A stretch of DNA of 64,000 nt from Aristolochia californica (Eukaryota > Streptophyta > Magnoliopsida > Piperales > Aristolochiaceae): assembly GCA_029961685.1 (NCBI GenBank), contig JARWKL010000009.1, positions 29,389,208-29,453,207 on the forward strand. Reading direction: 5' to 3'. The translations under genes and the position numbers were made by a program. Of this stretch, positions 1 through 11,342 are shown piece by piece. Positions within the stretch are counted from its first letter, which is position 1, and each line of letters begins with the position of its first letter. Under the pieces are notes generated by a model. It made no database searches and was not told where the DNA came from. It worked only from the letters and a program-made list of their open reading frames with translations.

Positions 1-58
1 TTGACACTGTTCTTCGGAATTTGTTTTCTTCTGTAACGAGAATTCTAAAACTTCACAG

Positions 59-3000
59 GTATCGACATTTAATGTTGAATTTGATTTCACTTTTGCCTCA
101 TGGCAAAAAAGATAACAAAGTCGAATCGAAGGAAAGCAAAGGAGCGACTTTAAATGAATTGGTTGAGCTGAGAAACTGCTCGTCTTGCTTGTTTTTTGAG
201 GTAACGCTTGCTTTTCTGATATTCCTAAGCTTTATCAATTCATAGCTATGATGTTTGAAATGATATCTTGGGACAGACCATTGCGAGATTCACATTGTTG
301 TGGCCATGCTTCAATTGATATGTGTCTTACCTCTAAGCAGTGTTGCTTTATCTGTATTTTGGATTTGTATAATATTTTCTTCCCATGTTGTTTTTTTGAT
401 CGTGTACATGTTTCAATGTCTAATTTCAGTGCAGGAAACAAAAAGACTTTTATCTTTGGATGGCAAAATGCCCTAATGGGCCATCTGTGAAGTTCTTGGT
501 TAAAGCTGGTAATTACTTCAACTGCAGCGCTAGCTTACTTCTGAAGACCATATTCTTTAGTAATTACTGTCCCATAAAGATGTTTCTCTATGATGATTCT
601 CATTCTGTTCTAATTCAGTTCATACAATGGAAGAATTGAAGCTAACTGGCAATCACTTGCGAGGATCACGGCCAATTTTGACTTTCTCCTCCAACTTTGA
701 TAAAGAGCCTCACTGGATGCTATTAAAGGAGTTACTCGTGCAGGTAGACTATATTAAAATACTTATATTCCTTGAGATTAGAATACTCATTTGTCATTTT
801 TTCCCTACAGTAAATGCAAATGTTATTTCACTTGAGCTAGTCGTGGACAGTAAGAGAGTTGTACAGTCAATGCACACTTTGTTATGCTCATAAATGTGAA
901 TGACAATGGTATACTCACTTGTCAATTGTTCTCTATGGTAAATGCAATTGTTATTTCTCTTGAGCTAGTCATGGACAGTATGAAAGTAGTGTGAAGAACC
1001 AGATGTCACAAATTAGGTGTGATGCTCAGCTTCAGCATGCTGGATGAGTTTCAGGAGATTGCTTCATGGTTCACTATCTCTGTAGCCGATGCGAGAATAT
1101 CTCATACAGTTTGGCTGGGAGAAGGCAAATTATCAGCAGCTGACACACCGATATTTTTTACTTAAAAAAGCTAATGCATACTATGATATGGTGAACCATG
1201 GATTGCATGTGTGCTTGACTGGATAGTTTGGGTAATATAGACATGTATTACCAAGAAAACTTTTTTAGTGGATTTGAAATTAGAAGAGGTGGATTTTCTT
1301 GCTTATAAGGATATGTTTGGGTTTGAAACATTATAATCATACATAGCTAGCAGTATCTAAATATTATTTGTTGTATTAAGCTAATAAATGTTATATTTTA
1401 TCTATTAGTGTAGAAAATGTGGGTGAACAACTTTATTCAAATTTCAGGAATAATTTTGTTCATATAAAAATGTTACTATTATCATATGATTTAATCTAAA
1501 TGTTGGGTCTCTAAGGTAAAAATCTTTTGGGGAGGGGGGTGGGAGAGTTTAACAATCTTTGCTCAATTTCAGTCCTTATGGACTTTTCCAACAAGATGAG
1601 CATTTTAAATATAAGCAAGTATACTATCAATCAATCAAGCATAATTAACACAATGCTTTTTATGGTAGTTGACAACCCAAACCCAAACTCAGGTTGAATC
1701 TACTTCTGACGTGTTTTCACACCTTGGACTTCAATCCACTATGAACAATACTTACATTCAAAAGCTAAAACTGTCAAACGCCTAGTCAATACAGCCCAAA
1801 AGACTGGTCTGTTAGGTGCAGAAAGCCAAACTCTAACAAGAGTTGACGGAACCACTCTGACACCCACCATTCCCGGGTTCATTACCGCTTCCTCCGGGAT
1901 TCGAATGCGGAACGTGGTGCCCAACTCTGATACCATGTCAATAGATTTCTCCAAACCAAGACTTATTGAGAGATCGATTTTCTGTTTCAATGCCTCCCGA
2001 TTTTCTTCCATTATACATATATACACCACTTACTTTCTTGGCGACAAAGGCCTTGCAAAGATTGAGTATAAGGATGTGGGTTTCTTAGTCACATGAAAGA
2101 CTTGTAATTAAGATTCAAGATAAATTTTTGGACAATTTCCAAGTGACTTAACAATAAAGATCATTAAGTCTAGCTTAAATCAAAGTCTCTCTTCAAAAAA
2201 AAAAAAAAAAGAGTCTAGCTTAAATCAAAGTTAAAGCAATCAAGGATATAAAAATACCAGTTCTATGTTGTTTAGTTTGAGGACATAAAAATACTAATTC
2301 TATGTTGCTTAGTTTGTCTAAAATTGCCAAATCATTCACTAGATTTGAACATCTATACTCAAATTAGCTCACTGAATAGTGGAGAATGATTAATCACTAG
2401 GGTCAATTCCAACAAGAAGTAAAAGTTCTTTGCAAAAAACAAGATTGATTGAGCTTTGGGTTGATAATCTGACCTCCATAAATGATTTGAAAGTGTAAGA
2501 GTTCTGTGCAGAGTCCCCCCTTGCTACTGCTAAGTTTCTTGATTGAAATCAGGCGGAAAATTTCATAAATAACAAAGTTCTAACATTATAAAGTAGAGGC
2601 ATAGGTTTTCAAAATGGACTTTTTGTCTATTTGTACAATCTAAATAAGATTTTTGATAAAAAAATATGGATAAATACGTAAAATTCTTAGTTTGAACTGC
2701 AAAACATAATGGTAACTCATTACAAAGTTGGGTCACTTAACTTGGCCGAATTGAGCCTCGAAGTCCACTTTTGTTGAGTCTCTGGGCAGCACCATTCGGG
2801 TGCTGGACTGAAATTCAAATGCAGGGGCTTTTTGGCAGCTTTCTTGTCCTGCATTTGAATGCCATGCTTCTAGGAATCCAAATGCTAGGCTTTTGCATTC
2901 CTGTTTTGCCCTTTGATCTTCCAATATTTGAATATTCCTTCTTCCATTCTAATAGAAGTGTTATGGAGGCTTGAAATGCTTTAAAAATCTATCCGAAACT

Positions 3001-6000
3001 TCCTCAAAATACATGAGTAGTTTCAAATATTTGTTATCATCCAAACTTGGAAAGAGGAACTTGTTGGTCTCCCAACACTAAATACAATATTTTCTAGGTT
3101 ACTTAGTATAACTTTTCTGAAGGAAGTATTCCTTTTAATTACTATCAGAGAAGCTTGCATGAAGTGGCATCATTTGGGCAGTCATGAATGTACAATAATC
3201 AAAGCTAGAGTTGAATCAAATTTAGGCTTTATGTAGTGAATGAAGAAAAGTCTTATTGTGAAGTTGGGGTCCAAAATCCACTCCAAAATGACTAGCCAAC
3301 TTAGGAAACCTCTTTTCTAACTAATAAACTCAAGATCTTTGTACTCACTAATCCATGTGGGGCTATTTCTTAACAGTTATGTTAGTTGATATTGGATGGG
3401 TTAGACGCAAACTTGTCTGGTCTCGTTAAATTAAAATTTGTATCGCCCCCTGCCCCAACTGGTTGAAGTTGAACTTCCCTAGAAGTTATATTGGTAACAC
3501 AGGCCAGTTGGTGTTGGTGGAGTGGTAAGTGCTATTCTGGTCAAACACTCATTTGTCTACTCAGGTCCAGCTGGCTATTGCAATTCTGTAGAAGCTGAAA
3601 TGAAAGCCTTACTAACAGGAGTGAAGCTATATATCTGGCACTTCTCTAATTCTGTAGTGTAGGAGGAGACTCAAATTAGTGATTAACTCGTTCAAGACAG
3701 ATCTCCTCCCATGGATCACAAGGCACATTTCACCATATCTGAAGAAACCAAGGTGATTTATAACTCTGTTCATATTGTATGGCCGCATACTCTACGTGCT
3801 GCTTATAGTCCTGCTGAGACACTACCCAAAGATGGGGTTTCTTGTCCAGGCCTTGTATTTTGGGATTTCATTCCTCCCGTGGATTGATCTTTTCCTCCCT
3901 CTGTATGCTTTAATTCTTGAAGCCTTTACATGAACTTTGCAAGTTAAAAAAAAAGAATCTTATTATTCGAACAGAAGTTTTTCCTCTTATATTAGGTCTA
4001 GAAGTCCTAAATCTCTAATAGTTCTAGGGAACTTTGATGAGGTAGTTATTCTTTAGTTACACATAAATCATCAAAGAATGGAGTAGGCTACTTCAATGAT
4101 TATCAATGTTGTTTTCCTTTAAAGAAACTGTTCAAACCTGAACCACATTTTTCTTTCCCTTTTTATCCTGTTGAAGAAATTTTGAATTTGGGAAGTCATG
4201 AAGCTGTCTTATTTTTTGTCCAAGTGTTTGGTTAACCATTTTTTGCAAATTGATGCTTTGATGCAACTCCTTTAGGAGAAGTTGGTGAAGCCTGGGCTAA
4301 TCTCTTCTTCTGTACTGTTATTGTTGTTTTTATGCATTTCCTTTCTTAAAGAGTCTTGATATGCTGACAGTTTTTGTTTTCTTGCAGATTTTTGGGATTC
4401 CAAAGGATCATAGGAAAGCCAAACCATACCATGATCATGTATTTGCGTTTTCGATAGTTGATGACCACATATGGTTTCGGAATTACCAGGTTATTAACAT
4501 CTTGATTTTATTTTATTTATTTTTGTTTGTTTGTGTGTGTGTGTGATTAATTTGATGGTTTTCAGCATATTGTAGATGTATTTTGCTTCTAGGACTTAAC
4601 TTTAAATTTCAATTATTGAGTTTTGTCTGTTCTCCATAAAAATCATGTAAGTCGGGCCTTTGGCTCAATGGCCACCCATTGAAGGGTTCTAGTGTTCTTG
4701 GTAACAAGGGACACTAATTTTTTTTATTTTTTGGGGGGAGGGGGAGTGGGAGTAAATGCATTCAAAACTTTATAAAAAACATCCAGCAATTCAGTTGTTA
4801 TTTACCTTTTTTTTTTGGTTGGTTGGGGGGTGTTAATCAACAGAAAGCGACAGCACAGACAAAAGTACCAATATAAACTTATAAAAACAAAGCACGTGAA
4901 AAGGATCAACAGATTGAGTTCCTCAAAGGGGATGAAGTTTCTGCAACTCCATGTGCCGCTCCTCAGCCCCTTCTGAGCTCCAATAGGAAATGGTATCTTC
5001 TGCTGCTCCAAAAGTTGAGGTACCAAACTTTGAGGTTGTTGGGTGTCATCCATAAAACTCTGATTCAGGTATCTCTTTTAGGAAGCCGGATCAAGTCTTC
5101 ACTTGTTTCTTTCTGTAGAGAAACAAAGTGAAGAGAGAAGAAAGGAGAAAGAAGAGGAAGAGAAAGCAGCATAAAAGGTTGCATTCGTTAAGGGTAGAAA
5201 TTGACCCCTAATAGCCTTTATATTGCTCAAGTGAAAAGAGGGACAAAAAGACAAGAAATACCCCTTAGTACATGAGTTTATAATACACTCAATATAACAT
5301 TTATAAAGTGAAAAAAACTGGGTAAACTTATGGACTAAGTTCCTATCATGTTGTTGGTCCACTAGGAGTAGACAAAATGATTAAAATACCCCTAATCACA
5401 TTTTCTAATTCTCCCTTTCAACTGAAGCATAAATATCGAATAGCCCCAGCTTGTTACAAAGTATTATATGCTTACGTTCCCCAAGAGGTTTCATAAAAAA
5501 ATCTCCCAGTTGCTAAAGAAAGCTCACACATATGTAACTATCTTTCCTTGCATAATGGCAGCTCGGATAAAATGAATTTTTTTTTAATGTGGTTTGTCAT
5601 CTCATGAAACTCTGGCTTATTTGCAAAGAATATTGCTGCCTGATGATTGCATCTCATGACCATAGGCCTTGTTGACTTGAAGTCCCATTTCAACTAAAAT
5701 TGATTTTATCCACATGAGTTCACTCACTGTGTGTGCCATGGTTCTATATTTTGCTTCTACACTTGATCTAGCCACCACACCTTGTTTCTTACTCTTCCAA
5801 TCGATCAAATTACCTCCTACATAACAAACAATATCTGGTTGTAGATCTTCTATGTGATTTTGACCCAGCATAGTTAGCATTAGAATATGTCAAAATATCA
5901 ATTGTATCATTTGACTTATACCACAATCCTTTCCTAAGAGTTTCTTTTAGATACTTCAAAATTCTGTAGATAACTTCCTCTTGTATTTTTTGTGGGGATT

Positions 6001-9000
6001 CCATGAATTGACTAACCACTCCTATTGCAATGGAAATATCTGGTCTTGTAACTGTTGCATACAATAACTTCCTAGCCCGCCGTTTATACTATGATCTGTC
6101 TCTAAGCTGAGAACTAGTGTCATCATAAAGGGCATGATTAACTTCCATGGGTGTCTCCACAATACAATAACCCAAAATCTACATTCCTTTAATGTATCCA
6201 TTTCATACTTCCTCTAAGATAAAACAATACCTTTCTAAATTTGAGCTACTTCAATTCCAAGAATATATTTCAATTGCCCCGAATCCTTTGACTGAAATGT
6301 CGTGCTAGACATTTGTTAACCTCTTGAATCCTCTTATAATCACTTTCAGATGATACAATGCATCCACATTCACGAGGATCACAACCCCTGATGCCTCCAA
6401 GTACAAACATAAAATGTTCATAATGGTTCCTGAAATTCCAAACTCCATAACCACTTTGCTAAAATTTTCAAACCATGCTCTGGGACTATTTCAGACCATA
6501 AATAGTCTTCTTGAACCTTCACACTTTCCCCGTCTCCCATTGAGCAACATACCCAAGATGTTGCTCCATATCCAAGAGGTTGCTCCATATTTACTTTTTC
6601 CATTTGTTAATGTCAAGTTGAAATAAGGGCCACTTTTGATTTACAACCACTGAGATCATAATCCAAATAGAAGTAAGTCAAGCAATTGGGTAGAATTTCT
6701 CAAACACATCGATGCCAAAAGTTTGAGTGTACCCTTTTGCAACCAACTGAGTTTTGCATTGCTTAATACTCCCATTTGCCTTATACTTGTGTTATACACC
6801 CAACGCCCACCCACAATAGTAGCGCTTGTAGGTAGATCACAAATACTCGTATACCCCCAGAAACTAATGCATCCATCTCTTCATTTTGATTTGAATGAGG
6901 TATAGAAGACTTAGAAAAGGACATGACAAATGATCTGTAGGATGGTGACTGAGAATCAAAAGACACATTGAAATAGGGTGAGAAGTATATACCCTTTTAA
7001 TTTGTTTGATGGCAACTGGTAAGTCTAAATGGGAGAAAGTAGGATTTGCAGGTAAAGAGGATGATGGTTGGTCTAGAGAAGGAGGCTCATGAGTTTGGAC
7101 ATCTGATGGCTATGCTTGTTGCCCTCTTCTATAAATCTATAGTGGCTTTTGGGATGAACCTAAGGTTCCTGTACTTGAAGCATCCATAATAGCTATAGGT
7201 AAAGGGCTATTCAAATGTACTTCAAACAAAGATGCAGGATAGTTAGAGGACACAAAATAGGGTGTATTTTAAATGAAAGTCACCTCAGTATTAACATATA
7301 TTTTGCGAGTGTTGGAAGCATAACACTTATAGCCCTTTTGATTACGAGGATAGCTTAAGAAAACACACTTGACAGACCAAGGAGATAACTTATCAGTAGA
7401 GTGATTGAAGGAGTGGACAAAACAGGTAGACCCAAACACCTGTGGTGGAATACAAAGAATTTTTCAATGAGGTTTTAACAAATGTATGAGGACTTGTCCT
7501 TGTAGAACAAATGATGGCATATGGTCGATTAAGAAACATGAAGTTAAGATTGCATCACTCCTAAAAGATTTAAGGACACATTTGAAACAACAATGTACGT
7601 GCAACTTCAAGTAAGTGTCTATCTTTTTGTTCTGTAACCCCGTTTTATTTCGATGTATAAATACAAGAAGTTTGGTAAATAATACCTTGAAAATCACAAA
7701 ATGAAGTAAATTTATGATTCAAATATTTAAGATCATTATCTGTACGAAGGGTATGAATAGAAGTGCCAAACTGATTTTTTATTTCATGAAAAAACTTTAA
7801 GAATACATAAAATACTTGTGACTTCTCCCTCAAAAGGTACATTTGAGTAACTCTACTAAAATCATCAATAAACTGGGCAAAGTATTTGAAACCAATATGA
7901 CTATGTACCTGATAAGGGCCCCATACATTAGAATGGACTAATTCAAAGACTCGAGAACTATTGCTAGAACTTGCTAGAAAGCTTGCTCGACAATACTTCC
8001 CTAATTGGCATGATTCTCACTCAAAAACAAAGATCAATTTAAAAAAAAGGAAAAATTGACGAAGCTTAATTGGTGATAGATGTCCCAAGCATATGTGCCA
8101 CATATATGGACACTTATTTGTTGCACTCGCCATTGCCTGTGGAAGAGAAACATCATTCAGAATCTAGAACCTACCTTTCTTGTGCTCTGAACCAATTGTC
8201 CTCTTCAATTGCAAATCTTAAAAGACAAATGAAGTGAGAGAAAATATTTTAGAACAATTTTAAGTCTTAGTAATATTGCTTACAGATAGAATATTCACTA
8301 GAAAATAGGAAACAAATAAAAGAATAAGCCAAGTTTATAATACACTCAATATAAGATCTACAAAGTGAAAGAAAACATAGTAAAGTTACAGATTAACTTC
8401 CTATCATGCTGTCAATCTACTAGGAGTAAGTATTATTACATAGACAAAAATGACTAAATTACTCCTTGTTGAATTTTTGGAAAGAGAAATACTTCACTGA
8501 CTTGTTTTAATTTGAGTACATTGAGTCTCTATTTATAATAGAGGAAACTAGTAGAATCCAATTACAATTAAATTACCTTACCCTAGTTACACCCAAAGTC
8601 TAACACTTAAAGGTAAGTCCCAATAAAATTAAACAACTAAACATAAATAGAAGAAGAACATAACTAAAACACCTTTAATTGAGAGTCTTCTGTTAGACTT
8701 CCTCATGTGAGACTCCTGTAAGACTCTACCATATTAATTCTGGCTCTGTGAGATGTCTTGTTGTGAGAGTCATATAAGACTTCTATACTCGTTCTTCAAT
8801 ACTCCTAATTAATTTTCTAGTATTTTTGTTATATGATGTCTTTAGTAAATGGCTTATGCAAATTTCCAAAAAATGCATTGTGTTCTAATTTTCAGTTTGG
8901 TCTTTGGTTTTGGTAAAGATCTTGTTTGCCTCTATTCCAATACATGAACTTGAAAACAGTGTTGTCTATGAAAACTAGCCAAAACATAGGCAAGAAGACC

Positions 9001-10108
9001 TCTAGGAGAAGAATTTAAAGGTTGATGACCCTAAAATGTGGATTAGGCCACGATTCTTTTTTTTTTTGTTTTCTTGTTTTCTTCCTTTGTATCTATGAGA
9101 ATGTGATCCAAATAGTTTAGCTATCACTAGTTTTAATTTTTGTTCTTTTAATATCTATGCTCATCAAAATTACTTTTGGCCTCTTGCAAATCTGTGTTAA
9201 CATGTATGTAAGCTCATAAAATTTGGAATTCAGGTGTTTTGCCCTGGAGTAATGACAGCCTTTCTTGTTGCAGATTTCTGTTCCTCACAATGAAGCAGAC
9301 AAAGTGGACCGTGGGGGCTTAGATAAAATGACCCTTATAGAGGTTTGTAATGGGTATTTGTTGCTTTGTCATTTGTCCTTCATTGGGTGATTAACATTCT
9401 CACTACTAGGGCATTTACTTGGTTGTGGACAGGTCGGCCCAAGATTTTGTTTACAGACAATCAAAATATTTGGTGGCAGTTTTGGTGGCTCAACATTGTA
9501 TGAGAACCCTTTCTTTCTGTCCCCAAACCTGGTACATCTCGCACTCTTCATCTTGAGTTGGGAGCTATTTTTAGCCTTATCCTTTCTGCCATTTCCAAAT
9601 CTTATTCCAGATCATATCTCATATCAACAGTTTAACTCAACTAGTGTTACCTGTACTTGTATGATTTTTCAGTAGGCCTTTCTATGATGGCCCCAAAAAT
9701 TTATGAAGATCAAACAATCTGAGTTAATTGATCAATCAATATTGTATAAGTGCAAAATATATTATATATGTAAACATAAAATAAATTTTTTCCCTAGAGC
9801 AGTAAGTTCCTGTGTGAGCGGACTGCATGATGGCAGTTGGTACATATGAATTGCTGAAAGATTCCCAAGTACATTCTGATCTGGATGAGAAATCTGGAGC
9901 TTTTCATGCATTTAATCACTTCAGTGAAGACAATGGATAAAAGAAGAGATTAATATATTCTGCTGCATTACCTCAGATACGATCTATGGAGAAGAAGAAA
10001 AAGGCTGGGAAATATGCAAAGAAGATCAAGGCGAAAACAAGGAGGAAGGTGCATGAATTGGAGAATCAGTTGGAACGTGATGAATTTGCTGACCTGTGGA
10101 AGGAATGA
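59..10108 (+). CDS. BRX1: Ribosome biogenesis protein BRX1 homologue (5' end outside window)
   Basis: Nucleolar Brix-domain protein needed for 60S ribosomal subunit assembly. Seven exons are visible: 59-200, 430-508, 619-743, 4388-4489, 9274-9342, 9433-9531 and 9977-10108, all with GT-AG introns and one continuous frame, giving 248 residues and the stop at 10106-10108. Diagnostic stretches are RYRHLMLN, KGATLNELVEL, HTMEELKLTGNHLRGSRP, TFSSNFDKEPHW, KPYHDHVFAFSIVDDHIWF, GGLDKMTLIEVGPRFCLQ and the basic tail KKKAGKYAKKIKAKTRRK. These follow the plant BRX1 order without a gap. The N-terminal exon(s), about 65 residues by family length, lie left of the window; the first visible exon starts inside an Arg codon. 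Introns 744-4387 and 4490-9273 are unusually long because they hold transposon debris. No internal stop was seen, so the gene looks functional. Confidence 0.93.
1739..2050 (-). mobile_element. LTR-retrotransposon fragment with primer-binding-site-like sequence
   Basis: Inside the fourth visible BRX1 intron. Read on the minus strand, an apparent LTR end (...TTGACA) is followed directly by TGGTATCAGAGTTGGG at about 1934-1919, which resembles the initiator-tRNA-Met primer-binding site of plant copia elements. The 96-codon minus-strand open frame here reads through that site and is not a recognisable protein. No second LTR or pol domain was found nearby, so this is a short remnant. Confidence 0.4.
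3440..3960 (+). mobile_element. LINE 3'-end fragment (RNase H-like tail) in BRX1 intron
   Basis: The plus strand shows the degraded tail of a plant L1-type ORF2: a lysine/asparagine strand (WLKLNF), then YSGPAGYCNSVEAEMKALL, a GDSNLVIN-like segment and a final piece resembling DSLAKDGVS followed by FWDFIP. This order matches the RNase H-like domain often found at the end of plant LINEs. Several frame changes and stops are present. It ends in an A-rich stretch near 3945-3955, as expected for a LINE 3' end. It has the same sense as BRX1 and probably arose by 5'-truncated retrotransposition. Confidence 0.6.
4645..4735 (+). repeat. Possible SINE-like fragment
   Basis: In the long BRX1 intron 4490-9273. 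The sequence TTTGGCTCAATGG resembles a pol III A box and GGGTTCTAGTGTTC about 20 bases later weakly resembles a B box, followed by a T-rich run. A related GGGCCTTTGGCTCAA occurs at 54811-54825. No target-site duplication or tRNA-like fold was established, so this is only a candidate. Confidence 0.2.
5095..8470 (-). mobile_element. Decayed Ty1/copia retrotransposon in BRX1 intron
   Basis: Minus-strand copia remnant inside the intron 4490-9273. Going down in coordinate: a gag-pre-integrase-like segment (TIGSEHKKGRF, about 8190), integrase pieces near 7645-7842 (ending HTLRTDNDLKYLNHKF), reverse-transcriptase pieces such as SPRAWFENFSKVV near 6470, then RNase H blocks VTRPDISIAIGVVSQFM (about 6050) and VVARSSVEAKYRTMAHTVSE (about 5770). 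The active-site region near 6390 reads VILVNVD where family members have a YVDD-type motif. A polypurine-tract-like GAAAGGGAGAA lies near 5420, and the 3' LTR runs down to about 5095. A stretch at 5274-5390 is repeated at 8330-8470, probably a rump of the 5' LTR. Multiple stops and frameshifts make it non-functional. Confidence 0.8.
8468..8815 (-). repeat. Possible solo LTR next to the copia remnant
   Basis: AT-rich, with a TATA-like CTATTATAAATAGA on the minus strand near 8530. The plus-strand edge begins TGTTGAATTTTTGG, an LTR-like terminus. It contains no coding sequence and differs from the LTR of the neighbouring copia remnant. No matching second copy was found in the window, so the call rests on composition and termini only. 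Confidence 0.25.
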
Positions 10109-11338
10109 TGTCTTGCTCGAATTGTTTTCTTGAGCTCGTTCGTTGTTAAAAAGCATACAGGACTCATGTGGAGCATATTTTGGTGTGTTATCCGTTTTTC
10201 CTTCGGTAGAGACATAACCATGTCTTGTATTTTTCCTGCTTGGGGCCATAAAATGGCTTAGTAAGAACATAATGGATTATTACATTCAGAAATGGAAAAG
10301 AAAATTACAGTTTCATTATCAGGAAATTATGTTAGTGAAGGTTTCACGTCGGCATTCTAAATCTGAAAGTGTGATTATCTTCCAAATTGTAAACAGGTGG
10401 TACATTTGAAGGAGAAGGGGAAGTATGTTCTCTATCATTTCATAACAAGGCTACATAAAGAAATCCTGTATTAGCTTTAAGATAATATGTCAAAAAAAAT
10501 GGAATAAAAACATATCAGACATTTATTCAACTAGTTCAAATCTACATGAATGCGAATGGCTTTTTATTTGGAACGATGAAATGGTTCGCTCCTAAAAAAT
10601 GTTTTCGTGCTACAGTTCTGTGATAACGCATTACACTATAACGCCGAAATGATTTAGGGGGTTCAGTGTATTTTCAAAGTAAAATGGAGAGAGAGAGAGA
10701 GAGAGGGAAGAGGTAATGTGAGAGGGGAAAGAGAGATTTGGAAAATGTTTGACTGATTTCTTCGTTTGGCCAATACCCCTATTTATAGAATTATGTGGAC
10801 TCAAAGAAACTATAGAAAATTGAAAGGATTAGATCGTGAGGTGAGGGTAAAATACAATGGTAAAAAAAAAAAATTACCAAGAGATGTTATTATGTTTATT
10901 AAAGTGAACATGGGTAAATACGTAAATTTACCCGGAAATATTTACAAAAATATTTTTTATTTTAATTTACGTCGGATTATAAATAGACCAGTTGGCTGGC
11001 CTCCTAAAATTGCCACTCAGGAAAAGAGGAAGAAGAGGAAGTATGTCGCACACGGGTACTTTCTCACGTGCTTAAGACTCCTTATTATAAGGAAAAAAGC
11101 GTACCTTCCTTGCCAGCACAGCCAGAAAAAGAGCAAAAAGCACACGATAGAAGGGCCCCACATATTCATCAGCTATATAGAGCTTTACTCTTCGCCGCTG
11201 AGTAAATCAGCAGCGGCCACGCCGCCACCGCCTCCTTTACTTGTCCATAGATAGATGCTATAAAGCGAACACCTTTAACACGATTCATCCTTCTCTTCCT
11301 CTCGTGCTCGCCATGTTGGCAGTCCTACCGAACGAGCC
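10109..11338. other. BRX1 3' flank and JMJ30 promoter region
   Basis: Holds the BRX1 3' UTR, a GA microsatellite at about 10687-10707, and the upstream region of the JmjC gene. Possible TATA-like elements are CTATATAG near 11173 and CTATAAAG near 11258. A 162-codon open frame at 10766-11254 is AT-rich, matches nothing I recognise and is probably chance. Confidence 0.5.
11065..11070 (+). promoter_or_regulatory. G-box (CACGTG) upstream of JMJ30-like gene
   Basis: A palindromic CACGTG lies about 270 bases before the start codon, close to the candidate TATA elements. G-boxes bind bHLH and bZIP factors in plants, including light and clock regulators. Arabidopsis JMJ30 is clock-regulated, but I did not see a clear evening element here, so the regulatory role is only suggested. 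Confidence 0.4.
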
Positions 11339-11342
11339 ATGA
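11313..11342 (+). promoter_or_regulatory. Upstream ORF overlapping the JMJ30 start codon
   Basis: An ATG at 11313 opens a nine-codon frame (MLAVLPNEP) whose stop TGA at 11340-11342 overlaps the main ATG at 11339-11341 as ATGA. It is in a different frame from the main ORF. If the mRNA starts upstream of 11313, ribosomes would reach the main start mainly by leaky scanning or by termination-reinitiation at the overlap. Confidence 0.55.

Noticed and set aside
10766..11254. 162-codon plus-strand frame between BRX1 and JMJ30
   Set aside because: No recognisable domain, and it overlaps the likely JMJ30 core promoter including the G-box and a TATA candidate.
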